A DNA stretch of 64,000 bases from Plazaster borealis (lineage: Eukaryota; Echinodermata; Asteroidea; Forcipulatida; Labidiasteridae), in assembly GCA_021014325.1 (NCBI GenBank), contig JAJGQC010000676.1, positions 88,519 to 152,518 on the forward strand. The letters are read 5' to 3'. The notes beneath the pieces were generated by a model. The model ran no database searches. It was not told the origin of the DNA and was given only the letters and a program-made list of their open reading frames with translations. Below, piece after piece: positions 25,601-35,690 of this stretch. Position numbers and translations under genes: made by a program. The stretch's first letter is position 1, and every line of letters starts with the position of its first letter.

Positions 25601-28600
25601 TTTTTTAGAAATGTGTTTTTTTCCGATCCAGCAGAAACATTTTACCAGACAAGTTTAACATCTGATTTAAATAATTACAGACATCTTCACTGTGTGGCTT
25701 TTAGAACATAATTTGTTTTGTTTTGGTACACAGTATGGAAATTGGATTATGTAATCCTTGACATCACAATTGCCAATTGCAATGTCAAGGATTACATAAT
25801 CCAATTTCCATACTGTGTACCAAAACAAAACAAATTATGTTCCAAAAGCAACACAGTGAAGATCATTATGATCATCATTAAAATGCTGCATTAATAAGAC
25901 ATACTTCAGTAATGCTAATATTGAGTTTCCATTAATCTTTAATAGATCGCTGGTTTTGTTTGCAACGTCTTGGAATGGGAGATGGTACCATTCCTGACTA
26001 CTGCATCACAGCATCAAGTACAAATGGGAAGGTAGATGGTAACTGTCAACCAAGCAATGCACGACTCACTCAATCAGCAAACAGTAATACTATTGGCTGG
26101 TGCCCTGAACCTAATGACAACAAACCATGGTTACAGATTGATCTAGAAATTAAAGTCATAGTAGAGGGAATTATGATGCTGCAGGGATCTGATCAGGGAA
26201 CCAGTGTAGATATGAGTCATGAGTACCAACTGGAGTACAGTGATGACCAGAGTACTTGGCATAATATGAATTCAACACAGGTAAGAACTTTGATGTCTAA
26301 CCTACACTGATGTGTTAATTGCTGCACATAAAGTGTCCATCATAAAATCAAACTTGTTATGAGTTTGTGCTAAAACTTTTTAAATACTGGTTTGATCAAT
26401 AAAGAACTAGTTTCATAAATCCATTTAGTCCCACAATGAAAACTGACTAGCAAAAACATTCAAATTGAATTGCATAATCATCCGCACCCTTTGATTATCC
26501 CACCAGATCACTGCACCAAACACAATTCACCTGTTGTGATTTGTCAATAAATTAAGAGGTGGAGCTAGATTGATGAGTTTACTGTGTCTAAAGTTAAATG
26601 TTGTATACAAGTGCAATGCTAGTCTTCAGTGCTGATGGGATCACACTGTTACAGTAAGTAAGGTTGAACATATGTTTAAACATATTAAATAATTTTTGCA
26701 TTTGTATCACAACAGATAATTAGAAAAAACACCACATCAAGCTCTGAAGCTACCAGCATGTTTCATCCACCAATCACAGCTCGTTATATCCGCATCATAC
26801 TAAACCAGACTGATGGCTCTCTATGGATACGTGTTGAACTCCTGGGATGTAAAGGTGAGTTTCAACAAGAAATGATTAACTCGCATTATCATTCAGAATA
26901 GAAACAATGGACTTATCAAGAAATGCTTTCAAAGAACCCCAATTACACAAGAAAAATCAGAATTCAGGACAAGGGTGCATTTTTATCATTTTGTGTAGCA
27001 ATTTTTACTCTTAAAATGGTGTAACTCTATGCAGTTTAACCCTTTCATGCACCATTTATTTTGGTAAAAAATTGATCATATGGACACATTAACTTGTTTT
27101 TTTGCAAATGGTAACCCCACAAAACAGGTCACAAATAGCACCCTCAAGAGTCCTCTTTCCCATTCTGAAACTGTGTGGCTGTGCAATTTTTTATTTTTCG
27201 TTTTACAACTATTTTTATGAACGGATTTAAAGAGATAAGTGGATTAACCATTTTTTTAAGACTACACATTTTTTTGGGAAAACCAAATACATCAAGAGAT
27301 TGCTATCCATTATTAAGATTAAAAAGAGCCATTAAATAAAATTGTACAGAGTTGAACAATTAAGCAGTTAATCCAATAAAAAAAAGGGGTTTCATTTACT
27401 TAGAAAACCGGAAAAAATTTGAGTCATCATCAGCCGGCAATTTGTGTTGTTTTAAAGAAAAGCCAAATGTGTACTGCCATTTTTACACAACTTAACAAAA
27501 TGTTATCAAAATCATGACTATACATATGTTTGTTTACAGTTCATTGGGTATGTGGGCAACACCTTGGAATGGAAGATCATTCCATTCCTGACAGCAGAAT
27601 AACAGCCTCTAGTACCAACCAGGACCAACCATGTCAACCTAGTAATGGCCGTTTGAATCATGTCATTGGTGGATGGTGTCCATTGGAGAATGACAAACAA
27701 TCTTCATGGCTACAGATTGACTTACTTATGGTGACTCCAGTTGAAGGGGTCATAATTCAAGGGATAGCTGGCAATACTTTGAACTGTGTTACAGCATTCC
27801 AAGTAGAATACAGCCTCAACAACAACACCTGGTACAATGTAAGTGGCCATGGAGCATCTACAGGACAACCTCAGGTAAATGGTTTCTTCATTTCAATAGC
27901 AAGCTTCATGTTTTCAATTTACAATTCTGACTCTGAATTATGAACATGAATTATTCCTGAAACTCATTGCAAACAGAGAACACTGGTTAATCTTTGAACC
28001 CCATTGCAGAAATTGCTTAAGAAAATTACTTTATTTGAAGTAGAATCCATTGAACCAAACAAATATAAATGACATCAACATTTGGATTTCAAAACATTGC
28101 ATTAGAAAACTTTGTTCGTTTTAGAAATTCTATGGAACCAAACATCACTGTTTAGAATTCAAAAGTTTACATCAGAGTGTAAATAAAAAAGTTGTTTTGA
28201 CTCTATGAACCAGTCTTGACAACCTGTTTTACTGTTTAATAAGTTTTACTAAACATGCATGCCTTTTTAAAAAAATTTTTTAACAGACATTCCGTGGTAA
28301 CACTGATCAATCAACACCTGTTACTAACAAATTTGAGCCGCCAATCAGAGCACGCATCATCCGTATCAGACCAATCACTTACGAGGGATATCCAGCGATG
28401 CGCATTGAACTCATTGGATGCAGAAGTAAGTTTATTATTTTAGTTAAAAATGAAGGATTTCAATTCTATCCCGTGTTTTTGTTTTTGCTAATTGTTGGTG
28501 TTTTGATCTCACTATTAAAGGCACGTTTGGTAATTGTCAAAGACCAGTGTTCTCACTTGGTGTATCCCAACATATGCATAAAATAACAAGCCTATGAAAA

Positions 28601-29866
28601 TTTGGGCTCAATTGGTCATCGAAGTTGCAAGAAAATTATGAAAGAAAAAACACCCTTGTTTTACAAATTTGTGTGCTTTCAGATAGGAATAAAAACTTCT
28701 TGCAAGAAGTTTTTATTATTTTAGTGTGAAATTACCTCTTTCTCAAAAACTACGTTACTTCAGAGGAAGTCGTTTCCTACAATGTTTTATGCTATCAACA
28801 GCTCTCTGTTGCTTGTTACCAAGTAAGTTTTTATGCTAATATTTTTTTTGAATCATTACCAAACGTGTACGATACCTTTAAGGCACTGTTTAAAGGGACT
28901 GTCGTCATGATCATAGCAGGCCTGTGACTGTACATGGAATTATGAACTCTAACCCAGTAACTGCATGTATGTGTGTGCTAGCCATTACATCACAATAATA
29001 TAGTAATGACAGCAGCCTTTGTGATGTGAGGCCCGCATGCTGTAACTGGATTAGAGTTCATAATTCCATATAGAGCCACAGGGAGACAGTCATTATGATC
29101 ATCATGACTACAGTCCCATTTAAATATTCATGTCATCATTCAAACAGTGGGTATTACAAATCCTTTGAGCATGAGAAATGTGCACAGAAGTTTCTTTACA
29201 GTGTTTGATTGTACCATACCTTGATGCTGTAAGAGCAACACCTGAATCACTAATACTAGCACATCTAGTGGCAAAATTAGTGTGTTATTTAAATCCAACA
29301 CATTTTTGCACTAAGTTTTGAATACTTCAAAGACACAAAAGAATTTCCAGGTTGAAAATGCAGCTCTCTTTTTGAGTTCATTTAGTTGTTGATCTACTGA
29401 ATGTGGCTTGAAATGCTGAGAGAAAAAATAAATCCCCCAACTATACAACCTGACTGCACTCAGGAAGAATGCAAGTTCTAAACGCAGTGTACAATTTTTT
29501 TCCAATTGATTTGTATGATTTAAGATAACAAAGTTTTATTGTCAAAATGAATTCATGGTTTGTATTTTGTACTATTTTTCAGGTGGTATTCTTGAGACTG
29601 CCAACAATCAAGCTTTCAGCATTCACCATTACACAGATTTTAACCAAGATGAAACAAACTGTCCAAGTCTGAATAGTGAAGGAGGTTGGTGGTTTAATAG
29701 ATGCTCTGGTATACCTGGTGTAGATAATAACCTTAATGCTGAATATATCCAACCTGGTGATATTACGGGTCCATACAAACGAGTCATTAGAGCTAGTGAA
29801 TGGAATGGTTCTCGTATTGCAAGGACTGAAATCAAAATACGCCGCCAAACTCCACCTCGTGGCTAA
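13493..29866 (+). CDS. Fibrinogen-related protein with four discoidin (F5/8C) domains inserted inside the FReD
   Basis: Eleven exons join in one frame: 13493-13623, 18001-18256, 19577-19893, 20051-20189, 24395-24717, 25233-25374, 25946-26280, 26716-26854, 27540-27874, 28287-28425 and 29583-29866. They give 2540 coding bases, about 846 residues, with no internal stop, every junction GT/AG, and a TAA stop. Residues about 1-129 are the N-terminal FReD portion ([27 protein letters not shown]). Residues 130-281, 282-436, 437-594 and 595-752 are four F5/8C domains. Residues 753-846 are the C-terminal FReD portion ([15 protein letters not shown]). The two FReD pieces total about 223 residues, the normal size of one FReD. 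Such domains are extracellular and bind glycans or cell surfaces, so a recognition role is inferred. The 5' exons, including any signal peptide, were not found. Confidence 0.85.
13780..14310. repeat. Tandem array, 105-106 bp GC-rich unit
   Basis: The landmark CCACCAGCGAGCCGG recurs at about 13888, 13993, 14099 and 14205, and GTGGCATCCCTCTGATGGTC accompanies it. About four good units follow a degenerate first one. Long open frames on both strands arise from the stop-poor GC-rich repeat and are not credible proteins. Confidence 0.8.
14311..15780. other. AT-rich interior of the foldback-like element
   Basis: No open frame of interest and no transposase motif. A short palindrome around 14905-14965 (AATCAGCAAAATACTGAATG and CAGTATTTTGATGATTATT) could form a stem. 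Confidence 0.5.
15836..16500. repeat. Tandem array, 60 bp unit, about 11 copies
   Basis: Units contain GGTATGCCACTGGTTA, GATGTCGGTCCGCTGTCGG and TTGAGCGGCAGGCC, with an almost exact 60-base period. Because 60 is a multiple of three, frames stay open for up to 220 codons on + and 169 codons on -, giving a 20-residue repeat. There is no sign of real translation (no domain, no splice context). Confidence 0.85.
17030..18000. other. 3' part of fibrinogen-gene intron 1
   Basis: AT-rich with no exon recognised. A G-run at about 17467-17478 is the only notable feature. The intron ends in the acceptor TTATTTATTTCTAG directly before the exon at 18001. Confidence 0.5.
18001..18256 (+). CDS. Exon: central fibrinogen-related domain segment
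   Basis: It enters in phase 0 and leaves in phase 1 at donor GTATGT. The product has [33 protein letters not shown] and [10 protein letters not shown], which are the hallmark FReD strands. It ends after [14 protein letters not shown], close to the point where a normal FReD continues with GDSL-type sequence into its ligand and calcium-binding subdomain. Here the next exon is a discoidin domain instead. Confidence 0.9.
18546..19502. mobile_element. Long-palindrome MITE, copy 2, composite with a second element
   Basis: It begins TTAAAGAGGAAGGGA and ends TTTCCCTTCCTCTTTAA, as in copy 1 at 8.6-9.2 kb, but carries about 300 extra bases near its right end (about 19145-19440). That extra part and the core to its left return inverted at 23.34-23.96 kb. 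It lies in the intron before the first discoidin exon. Confidence 0.65.
19577..19893 (+). CDS. Exon: discoidin domain 1, first part
   Basis: It enters in phase 1 and leaves in phase 0 (CAG then GTAAGA). Hallmarks: [41 protein letters not shown] and [15 protein letters not shown]. These are the standard opening cysteine, the lipid/glycan-spike region and the core strands of an F5/8C domain. Confidence 0.9.
20051..20189 (+). CDS. Exon: discoidin domain 1, second part
   Basis: Phase 0 in, phase 1 out. The product has [27 protein letters not shown] and ends with IELLGC, carrying the closing cysteine of the F5/8C fold. With the previous exon it forms a 152-residue domain. Confidence 0.9.
21280..21860. 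repeat. Tandem array, 124-140 bp unit, about 5 copies
   Basis: CTTGGCATATCAACTCC recurs at about 21301, 21429, 21569, 21709 and 21833. Units also share GCGATAACTCAAGAAGG and AAGGTCATTATGG. Solo copies lie at about 5.7 and 23.1 kb, so the unit is a dispersed family that expanded here. Flanked by GT-rich tracts at 21246-21264 and 21904-21930. Confidence 0.8.
23090..23235. repeat. Solo copy of the 124-140 bp unit
   Basis: It contains TTGGTCTTGGGATCTCCC, AAGGTCATTATGGCTAAAAC and GCGATAACTCAAGA, matching the array at 21.3-21.9 kb. Confidence 0.65.
23335..23960. mobile_element. Inverted copy of the element at 18.8-19.4 kb
   Basis: Reverse-complement matches to 18780-19390 run through this whole segment, for example TTTGGTCTACTTGCATCTG, TTAGAGAAAAATTTGAA and TAGAACATGTAAAGATCTTA. 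It is a third relative of the 8.6 kb palindromic MITE. It lies beyond discoidin domain 1, so that domain's two exons are flanked by inverted repeats of about 600 bases. Confidence 0.7.
24395..24717 (+). CDS. Exon: discoidin domain 2, first part
   Basis: Phase 1 in, phase 0 out (CAG then GTATGA). Hallmarks: [49 protein letters not shown] and an EFLIAYS strand. It has the full F5/8C first-exon pattern. The usual PSNARL is replaced by NPKGRLD. Confidence 0.9.
25233..25374 (+). CDS. Exon: discoidin domain 2, second part
   Basis: Phase 0 in, phase 1 out. The product has [17 protein letters not shown] and AMRVELLGC. At 142 bases it is one codon longer than the equivalent exon of the other three domains. 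The domain totals 155 residues. Confidence 0.9.
25680..25869. repeat. Long near-perfect hairpin in an intron
   Basis: The arms at 25704-25764 and 25782-25842 are perfect reverse complements for 61 bases, separated by 17 bases that are themselves partly self-complementary. With a few mismatches the pairing extends out to about 25680 and 25869. It lies in the intron before discoidin domain 3 and would fold into a strong double-stranded stem in the pre-mRNA. Confidence 0.9.
25946..26280 (+). CDS. Exon: discoidin domain 3, first part
   Basis: Phase 1 in, phase 0 out (CAG then GTAAGA). Hallmarks: [49 protein letters not shown] and [12 protein letters not shown]. The opening VCGH motif is altered to WFCLQR, but the first cysteine is kept. 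An extra cysteine appears in DYCITAS. Confidence 0.9.
26716..26854 (+). CDS. Exon: discoidin domain 3, second part
   Basis: Phase 0 in, phase 1 out at GTGAGT. The product has [16 protein letters not shown] and WIRVELLGC with the closing cysteine. Domain total is 158 residues. Confidence 0.9.
27540..27874 (+). CDS. Exon: discoidin domain 4, first part
   Basis: Phase 1 in, phase 0 out. Hallmarks: [55 protein letters not shown] and [15 protein letters not shown]. Confidence 0.9.
28287..28425 (+). CDS. Exon: discoidin domain 4, second part
   Basis: Phase 0 in, phase 1 out. The product has [18 protein letters not shown] and AMRIELIGC. The GNTD...TPVTN motif is shared with domain 1 but not with 2 and 3, suggesting 1 and 4 are closest relatives or keep the ancestral form. 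Confidence 0.9.
28514..28881. mobile_element. MITE of about 370 bp in the last intron
   Basis: The ends TTAAAGGCACGTTTGGTAAT and ATTACCAAACGTGTACGATA are inverted repeats. A second copy with nearly the same interior is at 38344-38712. Both contain the hairpin AACTTCTTGCAAGAAGTT. Non-coding. Confidence 0.8.
29583..29866 (+). CDS. Last exon: C-terminal half of the fibrinogen-related domain
   Basis: Entered in phase 1. The product begins [20 protein letters not shown] and holds [23 protein letters not shown] and ARTEIKIRR, then a TAA stop. This is the ligand-pocket subdomain of a FReD with its paired cysteines and the acidic calcium-loop region (D and E residues before NC). It completes the domain begun at 13493 and 18001. 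Confidence 0.9.
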
Positions 29867-30297
29867 AAAAGGTTTCTGGATAAAAAATACATTGACACCT
29901 TGATGTCCTGGCACTGAGATTACATTCATAAGAACACTTGGTTATTTGTTTGTAAAACTTATTCCTCCAATTGAGTATCCTTATTCAGTTAACTGATAGG
30001 CTGGATCTGTTCACACATTTAACTCTAACTCCACCTGTCACTCATGAATAACTATTATTTCAGTGTATGAACAACAAAGAAAATCTAGGCTTTCATTCTA
30101 TTGAACAGACCTCCAACACTTCTACTGGATGCCCATTGTTTGCCATTTTGGGAGTCTAAAAGCATGTAGAGATATGGTGAGTGTGTACACGCCTAAAATG
30201 AGCATTGCACAGTAAAACACAGAGGGAAACTGACTCCCAAAATGGCCCAACCAAGATAATCTTGTGGTGATGACGTCAGGTGAATGGGGTCAATAAA
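29867..30297 (+). promoter_or_regulatory. Probable 3' UTR with AATAAA at 30292
   Basis: The first AATAAA after the stop lies at 30292-30297, about 430 bases downstream. No GT-rich element is obvious just after it, so the true end of the transcript is uncertain. Confidence 0.4.
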
Positions 30298-30592
30298 CTA
30301 AACTTGCAAAACAATCTGGCACTTTATCCATCACATTGTGTTTTCTGGTTTTGTCTACCCAATGGTAAAAGTAAAGCACTCTTTGCACTGTAATTCTGAG
30401 CAAAGGAATCACTGAACCAAGACTCAACCAAACAGTGAATCAAGTAATAATGTTTATCCAAGTCCATGATGGGCAATTTGTACTTGGTTTGACAAGCCTT
30501 AGATGCTCACTTTACATGCAAGATAAATGGTTCAATACTGTTATGATATGTGATGTAGCTATTGCTGATAATTATAGTAAAGTATTACTAGG

Positions 30593-30783
30593 AGCTGGGC
30601 CCAGTTTCATAGAGCTGTTCAAAAAAAAAGTAGCTAAGCATTACGCTTATTAGAATGAGCTTACCAGCCAAAATACCATTTGACATGTACAATCTGTGAC
30701 TCGTATCCTGCTCATTTTTGCTTAGCAGGAGAACTGACAAGCAATATTTTCTGCTTAAGGAGCTCTATGAAATTGGGTCCTGG
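30593..30783. mobile_element. GGGCCCA-family MITE
   Basis: Starts GGGCCCAGTTTCATAGAGC and ends GCTCTATGAAATTGGGTCC. Interior AGCCAAAATACCATTTGACA is shared with the copies at 34.4, 38.8 and 55.2 kb. Confidence 0.7.
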
Positions 30784-30789
30784 TTATAA

Positions 30790-33780
30790 AGATTCCGAAT
30801 CTTTAGCAGGATGGTTTCCATGTTTTCTTGGTTAAGTTCAGCAACAATTAATTCACTTTCATTATCACACATTCATATTCACTTTTGTCTGTTGTCATCA
30901 CTTTTACTTGTTGTCATCCCTGATGGGTCTTGGGCTTGATACAAATGTAAAATATGTTCACACCCTATGTGTATTATGATTAGTTCTCACAACTTACTGT
31001 AAACAGGCCCGAACCAGAAATTATTTTTTTAGGGGGCGAATATGAATTGGGGGGGGGGAGGGCGAATATGAAAATAAATGTACATCGGTGCGTGTGCGCC
31101 GCCCATTTTGCAACGCAGGGGGGAATTTTGAAAATTTTGAAAATGAAGGCCCAATGGAAGCCATTTGGTCAATTTTTGCACTTATTTTTCTTGTGCGCAC
31201 CATTTTCTTTTATTGTGGGTGGACTTTTTCTTTGTCTCATTTTATTTTTGGGATTTTTATTGATTTCTTTTGGGGGACTCTCTTTTATTGAAATTCTGAG
31301 GTGTCTGTTCATGTAAGAGAAGAGAATTTTAAACAAACTTGGTTAAAAGAAAAAATATGTCTACATATAAACTTTAGGAAAATGATATTTTAGAAGTAGA
31401 TCTGGCAATATGAACAATCCACAATACAGCATGCCCTCTATAGTTTACATAGGAGAAACCATTTTTCAAACACAGTTTGATAAATTTGTAAAAATCACAA
31501 ACATCACATTCCTCAATCTAGAATGGACACATGACACTTGTGTTAAGGCTAGCTTGACATGCAATTCATATTATTTCAAAAATTTAAATGTTTACACAGA
31601 GTGCCTTAATTGTGATAACAGAGTATTTTGCATTTTCTTTTTTTCTGATATCAAGGAGTGTTGTAAGATTGGTGTAAACTATCATTATGTCATTGGTAAA
31701 TTTTGTTGTAGCTGAAATCATTCTTAAAATTCATGAAGGAGTATCTTAGTTTACTCTGAAAGTTATTTATCCATGTAAAATGCAGAATTAAAAATATCAA
31801 GTTTAGGAATGTAAACATTTTTGGTTTTGCGATAAAAACAGACTGAAAAAAGTGTTTAAAAAGGCGAAGTTTTTGTAAAGCATAAGTTTTCACTGAAAAA
31901 TGTGTAAAGAAAATATGTTTTATGAATGATTTTTATAGGTAATTCATGTAAAGCAAAAAGTGTACTGTTAAAAAAAGTGTGAATGTAAACAAGTGGTTTT
32001 TATGTGCAATTTGCTTCAAGAAATTTTCATCGTGACTTAAACAAAAACCGTACTTTGGTCACTGAAGCTAGACTGGCATATCAAAATGTGTTAAAGCAAC
32101 AATTTGAGATCCTCAGATTTGCATAAATTGAAACTGAAAACTCTGCAGTATCAATACTTTGTTGTGCAGGTCAAGTGCACTCATCAGATTCTCTAAAAAC
32201 CTTACCAACAATGAAATTATTTTTAGCAAAATGTTGGTAAATCAACACAATAATCAGTCAAATATACCTGTCTCTTCGAATAATGCCCCAAAACATGTTG
32301 AAATATGTTGATGTTTTGTTTACAAAAGATTGAACTTTGGGCATAACACATGAATACACTCCTGCTCACATGCCCAACGTTTTGTGAAAACTTGACTGAA
32401 GGTATTAGTTGACCTATATGCCCCTCCATTATGAATGAATAGTTTGGACATGTTGGGGTATGCCAGACTCTTAATGAAGACACAAAATTCAATTAGTGAA
32501 TAGAATGCCCACAAGGAAATTAGTGTATTTTAAAAATTAATCATAATATTAATCTAACAGCAACTCGGGATGATTTCAAATTAGGTTTTAAGGCAAAAAG
32601 TGAAACATTATGTAGAAAACATAATTTTTGCCATACCAAACTCTGTGAAAACGCTGAAAATATGTTCATTGGATGTATACAATTGCAAAGCAACACTAGT
32701 CAAAAACATAGTAAGTTGCCTTCATGTGTTTTAAACTGAAATTAAAAAGTGACGTATTACAGAAGAAAACCAATGTAATCATCACTGCCACTCGCAAATG
32801 GTTTGTCTGAAGTTTCAGAATATTTAATATTTAAAGTTTTAGTTTTTGTATATTTAATATACATTTTTTCAAATCGAATTCCTTTAAGTTCCCTTTACAA
32901 ATTCCCAGAGAAAATTGGTGCATAAAAATCAAGGGGAGTTTCCACTAAAATTTCGGAAAAACTCATCGGGGCAAATGGTTATACTTTTGTATTTACTCAA
33001 CTTATGATTATAAATAGCGCTGATTTTAATTCCTTCTCTGGAGTCCTATATAGAAGGAATTAAACAGGCTCCATGCATAGTTTGCATTGTTTACAACACG
33101 CCATTTGACCTTCAAATGGCTTTTATGAATGTAAGTTTAAGTTGTGACTATTGACCAAAATAAAGTTTAGAAAGTCAGCTTTGAAACTGTGTATGCCTTG
33201 ACTGCAGTTATTGTTTCTAATATTTGTAATTGTAATTTCTAAAATGTATTCTACAGCTTAAAGTTGCATTGCCCAATGTTCTCCAAAAGGACTTCATTAT
33301 ATATTTTTTCTCTGAACAACCGCACATAATACATGTTTTATGAAACTTGCAAATAATATTATGTTTGTACATGGCTAATGGAGGTGATATTATGTCAGAT
33401 CCCAACAATTCATTTTTAGTTTGAAATAAACTACCACTTATCATTGGCGGTTTTTTGTGCAATGGAAACTAACATTCTAGAATCTATGAAAATAGCTATC
33501 AGTATTTAAAATTTAAATCTGAACCTTCTGGTTAAAAGGCAAAAAAATGACCTAGCATCCTTAATAACTACCACTTTGCGATTGATGTTTTCGCTGCACA
33601 CAGCACGGCCTCTCCTTTTCCTTTTCCTAAAGACAAGAGAGCAGGGCTTCACTTCAGAGAGAGCTAAGATTATTCATAAGTGCGAATCAATCTTAACTGC
33701 TAATCAGCGTGTGATGTCACAATACATATCACTGAGCAAAAACTGACTACTAAGATGAATCTTAATGCTTTTGTGAATTC
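30790..33780. other. AT-rich stretch without recognised genes
   Basis: A purine-rich G-run at about 31031-31062 and AT-rich sequence. Open frames here lack domains or splice context. A possible short inverted repeat surrounds 33030-33065 (GGAATTAA/TTAATTCC). Nothing else identified. Confidence 0.45.
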
Positions 33781-33785
33781 GACCC

Positions 33786-34386
33786 CAGGGCCCATTTTCA
33801 GCTGTTGAGCAGAAAAAAACTGTTAGCAGTTTTTTTACGCTTAGCAAAAAAAGTGGGTACCAGTTGCAACAATGCTATCTTTATTGCATTTTGGTTTTTG
33901 CTGGTAACCTATTTCTGCTAATCATGATTTTTCCGTGCTAAGCAAGTTTTGTGCTGACTGGCTTTATGAAATCGGTCCAGAAAGCTGTTAAGCCGAATTT
34001 TGTTTCTTATCAAAAGATATAAATGGGGTACCAGTCACAGCAATTATAACTGTTTGGTCGTTTGGCTGGTAACCTTTTTTTTTGCTTAGCAATAGTTTTC
34101 TATGATAGCAAGTTGTTGTGCTTACAGGCTTATTGATAGAGCTGCTTTAACACAAAATATAGCTAAGCACAACAAACTGCTATCCTGCTAATTTATGCAA
34201 AGCACAACATTTGTAAGTTGCAATATTTCACCGGTGAACAGGTGTATGTGGAGCTGCTTAAGCACATTCAGTCAAACGCCTTCTCAAAACTCACTTGTTA
34301 AACTCCAAATAGTTTTGTCTGTTTTTTCTTTTCTGACTATGTACAGCGCATTGGGACTCCGTGTGTAATGCGCTTTAAAAGAACGG

Positions 34387-34427
<41 letters not shown>

Positions 34428-34855
34428 AAACTATGCTTACCAGAATAAGGTTACCAGCCAAAATACCATGTCACATTTTGTGAATGGGGCCCTTTCATTA
34501 ATGCTATGCAGAATTTGTTAAGCAATGTTTTCTGCTTAGCAGCTCTATGAAATTGGGCCCAGCAGCTCAGTACCATTTCCCAAGTACCATTTGCGAGTGG
34601 TATCCTGCACAATTACGCTGAGCAGAAAACTGTTAAGCAACGTTTTCTGCTTATAAGCAGGGCCCAATTTCATAAAGCTGTCTAGGAGAACAATCTGCTC
34701 AGCAAATTTTTTGCTAAGCAAGAAATGAGTGGGGTACCAGTCGCATCAATGGTAACTGTATGGTATTTTGGCTGGTAACCTATTTTTCCTAAGCAAGAGT
34801 TGTCTGTGCTTATCAAGTTTTTTGTGCTTATATGCTTTATGAAAATGGGCCCATC
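33786..34855. repeat. Cluster of GGGCCCA-family MITEs and a LINE tail
   Basis: Copies or fragments lie at about 33786-33980, 34005-34170, 34430-34562 and 34660-34855. Each uses TTTCATAAAGCTG/AGCTCTATGAAATTGGGCCC ends and AGCCAAAATACCAT interiors. They have been inserted among each other, with a LINE 3' tail between. Confidence 0.6.
34265..34426 (+). mobile_element. 3' tail of a CR1/L2-like LINE
   Basis: AAACGCCTTCTCAAAACTCA recalls the conserved end of the LINE protein (FK..LKTHL in another frame), followed by TACAGCGCATTGGGACTCC, AATGCGCTTTAAAAGAACGG and a (TTA)n tail at 34389-34425. This is a heavily truncated copy. Confidence 0.55.
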
Positions 34856-34864
34856 TCTCCTGTA

Positions 34865-35007
34865 TAGACCGTGCAAGTCTCGCGCGTATTCGAACATTTT
34901 TGGGACCACTTTGGTCCCACGTACGATGCTTTAACGCGTGAAGGAAACAAACTCACGCGCTTTAACGGGTCCCAATGTTCGAATACGCACGAGACTTGCA
35001 CAGCCTA
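34865..35007. mobile_element. Short MITE, TAGACCGTGCAAGTCTCGCG family
   Basis: The ends TAGACCGTGCAAGTCTCGCG and CGCACGAGACTTGCACAGCC-TA are inverted. Inside are TTTTGGGACCACTTTGGTCC and GTATTCGAACATT, shared with the 703 bp element at 57343-58045. Confidence 0.7.
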
Positions 35008-35529
35008 TTGCGCCCAGCTGCTGGTTTAAAATTCAACCAGCGCCAAGCTGGAGGGCGCCCTCAATCTGTAAATATCTGACAATGTCAACAAATTAATTTC
35101 CAAAAGTGAATGTCGTCTGTTTCTGTGGTTGTGTTGCGGGAAATATAGGCCAAACAAAAGTGTTCGTTTTATAGAAAGAGGTAAGTAGATAAGTCAATTT
35201 ATTCCAGTACTATATAAGAGTATTGTTTTTTGACGAGTTTAACCCAACTTGAATCTAAGAAAGCACGGCATATAATTAATTCTAATTTCATTAATTTCTA
35301 TGCAACAAAGGCGGTTTCACCTATATTTTCTTGCATTTTCGATGACCATTTTAGCCCAAATTAATTTTCACAAGTTTGTTATTTTATCATGCATATGTTG
35401 GGATACACCAAGTGAGGATACTGGCTTGGTCTTTGGCAATGATTGAGATGTAGAATGTGAAGCCATGCTGTAATCAATACCAACATGATAATCAGCCATT
35501 TTTATGGCCCGTGTCACATGCAATTATGT

Positions 35530-35690
35530 CCTCTATGCAATATTATCCGGCGGACATTATTGCATGTAAATGTCCGCCGGACGGTTTTGCATATGCAATC
35601 GTGTCCGCCCGGACGCTGTTGCATAATGCAATTGTGTCCGCCCGGACACATTTGCATATGCAATCGTGTCCGCCCCCGTGCAAAACCGTC
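35530..35690. repeat. Minisatellite with octamer-like motifs
   Basis: About four units of 33-38 bases combine TTGCATATGCAAT or TTGCATAATGCAAT with TGTCCGCCCGGAC or TGTCCGCCGGAC. Both halves are palindromic. Frames stay open across it but it is not a gene. Confidence 0.7.
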
